Shown: piece by piece, positions 1 to 6,236 of the stretch
Layout of the letters: each line of letters starts with the position of its first letter
Numbering within the stretch: position 1 is the first letter of the stretch
Assembly: GCF_937926365.1 (NCBI RefSeq)
Contig: NZ_CALAOH010000221.1
Coordinates: 1 to 9,430 of the forward strand
DNA: 9,430 nucleotides
Source: an uncultured Azohydromonas sp.
Lineage (GTDB): Bacteria > Pseudomonadota > Gammaproteobacteria > Burkholderiales > Burkholderiaceae_C
Reading direction: 5' to 3'
Notes under the pieces: generated by a model
What the model saw: only the letters and a program-made list of their open reading frames with translations
Database searches by the model: none
Told to the model about the DNA's origin: nothing
Translations under genes and position numbers: made by a program

Positions 1-1184
<1,184 letters not shown>

Positions 1185-1210
1185 GGATTGAATCCTCCGT
1201 TGCGCTTCGA

Positions 1211-1237
1211 GTTTGGGCGCCGCGCAGCGATTTCAAG
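1211..1237 (-). promoter_or_regulatory. Sigma-32 (RpoH) heat-shock promoter of clpB
   Basis: On the minus strand, CTTGAA (1237-1232) is followed after 14 nt by CCCAAAC (1217-1211). This fits the RpoH consensus CTTGAA-N13/15-CCCATnT, with a perfect -35 and a -10 that keeps the CCCA core. The implied transcription start near 1203 gives a leader of about 20 nt that contains the GGAGG ribosome binding site. clpB is a classical RpoH target, so position and gene agree. The match is seen in the sequence; promoter activity is inferred. Confidence 0.8.
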
Positions 1238-1321
1238 GCCGGCGCGCAGCGCTTTCCACACCGGTTTTGCGCTGGAGCAAGCGGCAGGGGGCGTGCCGGC
1301 TCCGGCCCCCGCATGGGTTGC

Positions 1322-2584
1322 TCAGGCTTCGATCTGCTCCTCCCCCTCCCCCGCCCAGTACAGGCTGTCGCGGCCGAGCTGATCGAGGCACAGCTCGGCC
1401 GTCCACGGCAGCATCACCGCGCCGCAGCGCGCGTCGCGCAGCAGCCGCTCCAGCGGCAGGTTCTTGGTCAGCGCCTGGCCGCCGCAGGTGCGCAGCGCCA
1501 GCTGGCAGATCTCCGCCGCCTGCTCCACCACCGTGTGCTGCGCCGCCAGCAGCCGCAGCCGCGCATGCCGGTCCGGGTCCGGCCCGGCACCGGCCAGGGC
1601 GTCGAACAGCAGCGCGCGCATCTGCTCCAGCTTCAGCCGCATCTGCGCCACCGCGAACTGCTTGGTGGGGTACATGCGCCGCTGCACCGGCGGCAGCCCC
1701 GGCACCTCGCCGCGCAGGAAGCACACCGTGAAGTCGTGCGCCGCCTGCGCGATGCCCAGGTAGGCCGGGCTGTTCATCAGGAACATCGCCGGCCAGCGCG
1801 ATGCCGCCTGGCAGTACAGCCCTTCAGGCAGCAGCCGGTCGGCCTCGGGCACGAACACGTCGTGGAACTCCAGCGTGCGGCTCACGGTGCCGCGCATGCC
1901 CAGCGGGTTCCACTCGCCGCTCACGCGCAATCCCGGCGCATCGCGCGGCACGGCCAGGAACAGCGCATCCGCCTGCGTCGCCGCCGGGCGCTGCAGCGTG
2001 CACAGCAGCCCGTGCACGTCGGCCTCGCCCGCCATGGAGGCGAAAACCTTGCGCCCGCTGACCACGTAGCCGCCCTCCACGCGCCGCGCCACGGTGGCCC
2101 AGGGCGCCTTGCCGGCATCGGCGGCGCCGCCCTCGGAGAAGGTCTGCGCCCACACCTGCCCATCGGCCACGATCGCCGCCTCGTGCCGGGCCCGAGCCGC
2201 CTCGTGCGCCGCGCGCTGGGCATCGCTCATGTCCAGCGATTCCCCGACCAGGCCGCTCCACAGCGTGTTGCTCACGTGCAGGCTGAAGCACAGCGCCGTG
2301 GCGCCGCACCAGCGCCCCAGCTCGGCCGCCACCAGCGCGCAGCCCAGCAAATCGGACCCCTCGCCGCCACGCGCCGGCGCCACGGCCAGCGCCAGCAGCC
2401 CGGCCTCGTGCAGTTCGCGGAAGTTCTGGCGCGGGAACGACGCCTGCGCGTCATGGGTGGCCGCGCGCGCGGCCAGGCGCGGACCCAGCTCGGCGGCCCG
2501 CGCCACCCATGCGCGCTGCGCGGCGCTCAGGCGCGAGGCGTCGCCCGCGATGTGCGCGCCGGCGGCAATGCAAGTCTCTTCCAT
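1322..2584 (-). CDS. Acyl-CoA dehydrogenase-fold flavoprotein, possible oxygenase partner of the adjacent flavin reductase
   Basis: A 420-residue protein with the acyl-CoA dehydrogenase fold: helical N-domain (about 20-140), beta domain with the FAD-contacting stretch GGYVVSGRKVFAS (171-183) and the family signature LGMRGTVS (228-235) followed by FHDVFVP, then the C-terminal helical domain ending in RDAR (383-386). In ordinary members a catalytic glutamate follows this last motif in a YEGT-like context. Here the stretch reads MLPWTAE (391-397), with no Glu in the YEGT-equivalent position. Some true dehydrogenases place the base elsewhere, so oxidation of an unknown acyl-CoA is not excluded. 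The flavin reductase gene 40 nt upstream suggests instead a two-component flavin monooxygenase of the DszC/DszD kind. The start has a GGAGGAG ribosome binding site a few bases before the ATG. The open frame runs further upstream but overlaps the reductase and lacks family similarity there. Substrate unknown. Confidence 0.85.
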   Translation of the reverse strand: MEETCIAAGAHIAGDASRLSAAQRAWVARAAELGPRLAARAATHDAQASFPRQNFRELHEAGLLALAVAPARGGEGSDLLGCALVAAELGRWCGATALCFSLHVSNTLWSGLVGESLDMSDAQRAAHEAARARHEAAIVADGQVWAQTFSEGGAADAGKAPWATVARRVEGGYVVSGRKVFASMAGEADVHGLLCTLQRPAATQADALFLAVPRDAPGLRVSGEWNPLGMRGTVSRTLEFHDVFVPEADRLLPEGLYCQAASRWPAMFLMNSPAYLGIAQAAHDFTVCFLRGEVPGLPPVQRRMYPTKQFAVAQMRLKLEQMRALLFDALAGAGPDPDRHARLRLLAAQHTVVEQAAEICQLALRTCGGQALTKNLPLERLLRDARCGAVMLPWTAELCLDQLGRDSLYWAGEGEEQIEA

Positions 2585-2624
2585 GTCTCCTCCTCGCCGC
2601 ACCCGCCGCAAAGAGGGCGCGGCC

Positions 2625-3239
2625 TCAAAGAATCTCGCCCAGCAGGTGATAGCGCCCGCCGTGGAACAGCAGCGGCGGCAACGCCGCGTCGGCCAGGCGC
2701 AGCACCCGGCCCACGAAGAGCACATGATCGCCCGCGACCTGGCGCGACACGCGCTCGCATTCGAAGACTGCCGTGCAGCCCGCCAGCACCGGCGCGCCGC
2801 CCAGGCCTTCGCTCCACTGCCCCTCGCCGAACTTGTCCGGCTCCTTGCCGCTGGCAAAGCGCCGCGACAGCCCGATCTGCCCCTCCGCCAGCACGTTGAT
2901 GGCGAAGTGCGAGGCCTGCTCGAAGGCGGCCAGGCTCGCGCTGGCACAGCGCAGCGACCACAGCACCAGCGGCGGCTCCAGCGACAGCGCGCTGAAGGAG
3001 TTGGCGGTGATGCCCACGCGCTGGCCGTCGGCGGCATCGACGCAGGTGATGATGGTCACGCCGGTGGCGAAACGGCCGAGCGCGCCGCGCAGGGCCTGCG
3101 GCGTGATGTCCACGGCGCCGTCCAGCTCGCGCGCCAGCGGCGTGCCCGGCAACTCCGCCGTCGCGGAGGTGCCGGCGCCCGTGTCGGCTGCGGCGGTGGC
3201 CACGGATGCGGCGGAAGGATGGGATGTACTCACGTTCAT
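2625..3239 (-). CDS. Flavin reductase family protein (FMN-binding split barrel)
   Basis: This 204-residue protein belongs to the flavin reductase-like family (HpaC/DszD/NtaB type), which uses NAD(P)H to reduce FMN or FAD and hands the free reduced flavin to a partner oxygenase. Seen in order: RGALGRFATGVTIIT (51-65), the flavin-binding signature GITANSFSALSLEPPLVLW (76-94), FAINVL (112-117), GDHVLFVGRV (170-179) and the closing LFHGGRYH (191-198). The first roughly 45 residues are a low-complexity Ala/Thr/Ser tail not typical of the fold. The ATG at 3239 is the only Met before the domain and follows the crcB stop by 8 nt, but its ribosome binding site is weak, so a later non-ATG start is possible. 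It stands 40 nt before the acyl-CoA dehydrogenase-fold gene, its likely redox partner. The physiological flavin and coenzyme are not visible. Confidence 0.88.
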   Translation of the reverse strand: MNVSTSHPSAASVATAAADTGAGTSATAELPGTPLARELDGAVDITPQALRGALGRFATGVTIITCVDAADGQRVGITANSFSALSLEPPLVLWSLRCASASLAAFEQASHFAINVLAEGQIGLSRRFASGKEPDKFGEGQWSEGLGGAPVLAGCTAVFECERVSRQVAGDHVLFVGRVLRLADAALPPLLFHGGRYHLLGEIL

Positions 3240-3247
3240 GAATTCGT

Positions 3248-3649
3248 TCAGCCCCGCGCCCACAGCAGCCGCGCCAGCCCGTGGCCCAGCGCCGCGCACG
3301 CCAGCGCGCCCAGCACGTGCGCGCTGGTGTGCAGCGCGGCCAAGCTCCAGCGTCCGGCTTGCAGCAGCGACAGCGACTCCGCCGAGAAGGCCGAGAAGGT
3401 GGTGAAACCGCCCAGGAAGCCGGTGACCAGCAGCAGGCGCAGGAATTCGTTGGGCGCGCGCGCGAACACCTCCAGCGACACGCCGATCAGCAGCCCGCCT
3501 ACGCAGTTGACCACCAGGGTGCCGAGCGCGAAGCCGGCCCAGGCGTTGTTGAGCCACAGCGCCGCAAGCCAGCGCAGCAGCGCGCCCACCGCGGCGCCCA
3601 CGGCCACGGCCAGTCCATGAGAGAGCGTGACCGTCGGCGCGCTGCTCAT
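3248..3649 (-). CDS. crcB: Fluoride channel/exporter CrcB (Fluc)
   Basis: CrcB forms dual-topology dimeric channels in the inner membrane that let toxic fluoride leave the cell. The 133-residue length is typical. Four hydrophobic segments are visible (about 10-31, 38-59, 68-95, 104-130). Family marks are G22-A-L-L-R-W near the first helix, TLVVNCVGG with the pore-lining Asn at 48, and the GFLGGFTTFSAF box (77-88) containing the phenylalanines and the TTFS turn that lines the fluoride and Na+ sites. The ATG lies 5 nt after the moaE stop and the reductase gene starts 8 nt after its own stop, so it is probably translated from a moaE-crcB-reductase message. No fluoride riboswitch fits in the 5-nt gap, so fluoride-specific control at this gene is unlikely. 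Confidence 0.95.
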   Translation of the reverse strand: MSSAPTVTLSHGLAVAVGAAVGALLRWLAALWLNNAWAGFALGTLVVNCVGGLLIGVSLEVFARAPNEFLRLLLVTGFLGGFTTFSAFSAESLSLLQAGRWSLAALHTSAHVLGALACAALGHGLARLLWARG

Positions 3650-3654
3650 CGGGC

Positions 3655-4143
3655 TCAGGCCGCCGCGTTGCCGGCCGCGATGCCCCAGCGCGCCAGCGCC
3701 TGGTCGTCGGCCACGCGCGCATCGACCCAGCGCGCGCCTTGCGGCGTGTGTTCCTTCTTCCAGAACGGCGCCTGGGTCTTGAGATAGTCCATCAGGAACT
3801 CGCAGGCCTGGAAAGCCTGGCCGCGGTGCGCGGAGGTGACGGCCACGAACACGATCTGGTCCAGCGGTTTCAGCGGGCCCACGCGGTGGATGACACGCGC
3901 GGCGCGGATGTCGAAGCGCTTGAAGGCTTCGTCCACCATGGCCTCGATGGCGCTTTCGGTCATGCCAGGGTAGTGCTCCAGCTCCATCAGGCTCACGCCG
4001 GCGCCCTCGCTGTGCTCGCGCACGGTACCCACGAAGCTGACCACCGCGCCCACGCCGGGGTCCCCGGCGCGCAGGCGCTGCACCTCGGCGCCGAGGTCGA
4101 AGTCATCGGTCTGGATCAGGACGCGGGGAGAGGTCGTAGCCAT
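3655..4143 (-). CDS. moaE: Molybdopterin synthase catalytic (large) subunit MoaE
   Basis: MoaE pairs with MoaD as a heterotetramer that puts two sulfurs onto cyclic pyranopterin monophosphate to make molybdopterin, the second step of molybdenum cofactor synthesis in the cytoplasm. The 162-residue sequence carries the family motifs FVGTVR (37-42), LEHYPGM (55-61), VTSAHRGQAF (102-111) and the active-site segment YLKTQAPFWKKE (120-131), with the catalytic lysines equivalent to E. coli K119 and K126 at 122 and 129. A short Ala-rich tail (GNAAA) ends the protein. The start sits 52 nt after the PK-B stop and has no strong ribosome binding site. Its normal neighbour moaD is about 4.2 kb upstream, beyond the two pseudokinase-like genes, so moaE probably depends on read-through from PK-B or a promoter I cannot recognise. 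Confidence 0.96.
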   Translation of the reverse strand: MATTSPRVLIQTDDFDLGAEVQRLRAGDPGVGAVVSFVGTVREHSEGAGVSLMELEHYPGMTESAIEAMVDEAFKRFDIRAARVIHRVGPLKPLDQIVFVAVTSAHRGQAFQACEFLMDYLKTQAPFWKKEHTPQGARWVDARVADDQALARWGIAAGNAAA

Positions 4144-4195
4144 CGGCGGATTGTCGCACCGCGTTCGCGGGGGTCTGGAGGACGGCGGCCGGCCT

Positions 4196-6106
4196 TCAGC
4201 GCGCCGCGCCCGGGCTCTCCAGCCAGCGCTCGCACTGCACGTGGCGGCGCCAGGCCGGCTTGGCGCACTGCTGGCGCATGCAGCGCTCCAGCGCGGACTT
4301 GGCCTGCACCACGCAGGCGGACAGCGGCGCGTCCGGCAGCTCGGCGGAGCGGACCGCCGGCTCAGCCGTGGGCGAGCGCGACACCACCGACGGCGCTGCG
4401 CGCTCGCGGGAGCGTGGCTGCGGCGGCGCAGTGGGTGCGGGAGGAACGGCCTCCTGGGAAGTCACCCTGATGTCCGGCACCACACCGGCCCGCGGCACCG
4501 ATTCCGATGCACCGCCGGCCATCGGCGGCGCCGGCAACCCGGCGGGCGGGACAGCCGCCGTGGGCCCGTCCGGCACCGGCGCCTGGGATGTCGCAGAGCG
4601 CGGCACGCCCAGGCCGAGGGCATCAGGCACCACGCGGGAGGCCGCGGCCGGCGATGACGCGGGCGCCTGGGCCCGGGCCGCCGCCTCGGCCAGCAGGCGG
4701 TCCATGTGCCGGCGCTCCTGCTCGGCCTCCCACCAGCCCTGCCCCCACCACGCCGCCCAGCCGGCCCCCACGGCCAGCAGCAGCAGCGCGATCGCCATCC
4801 GCCAGCCGACGGCGGGATGCCCGCGCGGCGCCACCGGCGCCCCGCCCGCATGCCCATCCGGCACGGCGGCCAGGGCCGGATCGGTCGCGGGCACCGCCGA
4901 TGCGGTGGCTGCCGAAGCAGCCGGGTTGCCCTGAGCCCCCGTCGCCGCGGCAAACGCGGACGCCATCGCCGGCTCGACCCGCCGCTGCCCGGATGCCGGC
5001 GAGCGCGGCGGCTCCTGCGCCGTGGCCCGGCCTCCGCTCGCCGCAGCCGGTGGCGGTGTGGCGAACGGCGGCACCGATCCAGCCACCGAGGCGGCGGGCG
5101 ACATGCCTGGCGCGGGGGGCTTGGGCAGCACACCCAGCCGGTCCGACCCGGGCGGTGTTCCTTGAGGCCATTCGGCGGAGGCCCCCCGTCCGGCACCCGC
5201 AGCCGCCGGACGCAGCGGCTGCGGCCCGGGCACCGCGTCGCCCAGCATCGCCCGCAGCGCGACGGCCCCCGCGGGGCGCTCGGTGGGCGAGGCCCGCAGG
5301 CAAGCCTGCAGCGCGGGCACCAGCGCGCGCTGCGCCGGCCCGACCGGCGACGGCAGCGCCTGCACGATGGCCGCCGCCACCTCGTCCTGCGTCGGCACGG
5401 TGGTCCATTTCCAGGCGCCAAGGTGATCCAGCACGGTGGCGGCCAGCATGTACAGATCGGTCCAGGGACCGCGCGGCAGGTGCGCGCCTTCGGGCCGCAT
5501 CTCGGGCGGCGCGCCGCGGAACACTTCATCCAAGCGCAGCGCGCGGGCGGCGGAGCCGAAACCCAGCAGCACCGGCCGCTGTCCGGGCGCCCACAGCAGT
5601 TGTCGCGCGTGCAGGCCGCCGTGCACCAACCCGGCGGCGTGCAGTTGCGCCAGGGGCTCCAGCAGCGCCAGCAGCAGCTCGCGCACTTCGTCGCCGCTGC
5701 GCGGCGGCGGCAGCGCATCGAGCGGCACGCCGGGCAGCAGGGGCATCAACCCGCACAGGCTGCCCTGTTCCTCGTTGGCCTGCAGAACCGACACCAGTCC
5801 CGGCAGGCGCAGGCGCGACAGCAGCCGCAGCTCCTCCAGGCAGGCACCGCGGCCGGCCTCGAAGGCGGCGCGCGCCGCGGTGTCATCGGGATCGTGCAGC
5901 CGCGGCGTGCCGTCGCCGTCGCGCACGCACAGGGCCTGGGGGCAGTACTCCTTGAGCGCATAGCGGCCGGCGCCCAGCGCATCGCCGGCGCGGTAGACGG
6001 TACACACCGGGCCGACCTGCAGCACGGCCTCGATGGTGCAGCCCGCCAGCACGCTGCCCACGGCGCGCGTACCAGCCGGCCGGGCATCACTTGAAAAGGG
6101 GGCCAT
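4196..6106 (-). CDS. PK-B: membrane-anchored pseudokinase-like protein with C-terminal four-cysteine module
   Basis: A 636-residue protein. Residues 20-290 match the bacterial Ser/Thr kinase fold: a glycine-poor nucleotide loop VGPVCTVY (31-38), the VAIK-type lysine K52 in ALKEY, an acidic alpha-C region (E91/E92), GAPPE (198-202) and GPWTDLY (213-219). The HRD motif is HGGLHARQ (162-169), so catalytic Asp, Lys and Asn are replaced, and DFG is GFG (182-184). Catalysis is therefore unlikely; a scaffold or nucleotide/ligand-sensing role is inferred. A Pro/Ala-rich linker (291-433) leads to one membrane span (about 437-455), a charged juxtamembrane motif EQERRHMDRLL, a second Pro/Ala stretch and cysteines C598, C609, C614, C625, probably periplasmic. 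It is a paralogue of PK-A: 28 of 40 residues are identical over 50-89. ATG 6106 is chosen over 6187 because the same box-ATG spacing precedes PK-A; no ribosome binding site is evident. Confidence 0.85.
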   Translation of the reverse strand: MAPFSSDARPAGTRAVGSVLAGCTIEAVLQVGPVCTVYRAGDALGAGRYALKEYCPQALCVRDGDGTPRLHDPDDTAARAAFEAGRGACLEELRLLSRLRLPGLVSVLQANEEQGSLCGLMPLLPGVPLDALPPPRSGDEVRELLLALLEPLAQLHAAGLVHGGLHARQLLWAPGQRPVLLGFGSAARALRLDEVFRGAPPEMRPEGAHLPRGPWTDLYMLAATVLDHLGAWKWTTVPTQDEVAAAIVQALPSPVGPAQRALVPALQACLRASPTERPAGAVALRAMLGDAVPGPQPLRPAAAGAGRGASAEWPQGTPPGSDRLGVLPKPPAPGMSPAASVAGSVPPFATPPPAAASGGRATAQEPPRSPASGQRRVEPAMASAFAAATGAQGNPAASAATASAVPATDPALAAVPDGHAGGAPVAPRGHPAVGWRMAIALLLLAVGAGWAAWWGQGWWEAEQERRHMDRLLAEAAARAQAPASSPAAASRVVPDALGLGVPRSATSQAPVPDGPTAAVPPAGLPAPPMAGGASESVPRAGVVPDIRVTSQEAVPPAPTAPPQPRSRERAAPSVVSRSPTAEPAVRSAELPDAPLSACVVQAKSALERCMRQQCAKPAWRRHVQCERWLESPGAAR

Positions 6107-6112
6107 AACCGG

Positions 6113-6161
6113 ACTATGGCCGCGCCTGCCATGTCCTGGGGGTTGCAAGGGGTGTCTGAAG
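6113..6161 (-). promoter_or_regulatory. Duplicated upstream element of PK-B, probable promoter or operator
   Basis: Two blocks on the minus strand recur upstream of PK-A. The first is CTTCAGACACCCC followed by TTGCAACC (6161-6141), identical to the PK-A copy at 17 of 21 positions. The second is CCATAGT (6119-6113), 21 nt further on and exactly 6 nt before the ATG. CATAGT resembles a -10 hexamer (4 of 6 to TATAAT) and would place the transcription start at or next to the ATG, giving a leaderless message, which agrees with the lack of a ribosome binding site. However, TTGCAA to CATAGT is 24 nt, too long for a normal -35/-10 pair, so TTGCAACC may be an activator or repressor site. Function is inferred. 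Confidence 0.5.
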
Positions 6162-6180
6162 GAGTGTTGGCCAGAGCCAC

Positions 6181-6210
6181 AAAACAAAAACGCCCGGCCA
6201 CCGCCGGGCG
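6181..6210 (-). terminator. Rho-independent terminator after PK-A
   Basis: On the minus strand an 8-bp perfect GC stem (CGCCCGGC / GCCGGGCG, 6210-6203 with 6198-6191) closes a 4-nt loop and is followed at once by TTTTTGTTTT (6190-6181). It begins 26 nt after the PK-A stop codon. This is a textbook intrinsic terminator and should separate PK-A from PK-B transcription, so PK-B needs its own promoter. Confidence 0.93.
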
Positions 6211-6236
6211 CTTTGCCCAGGGAACGAAGCCGGGCC

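Noticed and set aside
1287..1310. GC-rich inverted repeat (GGGGGC/GCCCCC) after the acyl-CoA dehydrogenase-fold gene as a terminator
   Set aside because: No T run follows on the minus strand and the loop is long; it is as likely to be chance in very GC-rich DNA.
2585..3037. N-terminal extension of the acyl-CoA dehydrogenase-fold gene to 3037
   Set aside because: The extension overlaps the flavin reductase in another frame and has no similarity to the family, while the ATG at 2584 has a strong ribosome binding site.
4144..4195. Promoter or terminator between PK-B and moaE
   Set aside because: Only a CCGCG/CGCGG arm pair with a 2-nt loop and a weak GACAAT hexamer are present; neither is convincing.
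6107..6187. Earlier in-frame start for PK-B at 6187
   Set aside because: It would begin inside the T tract of the PK-A terminator and translate the duplicated upstream element; the spacing of that element differs by one base in PK-A, which rules out a conserved coding role.
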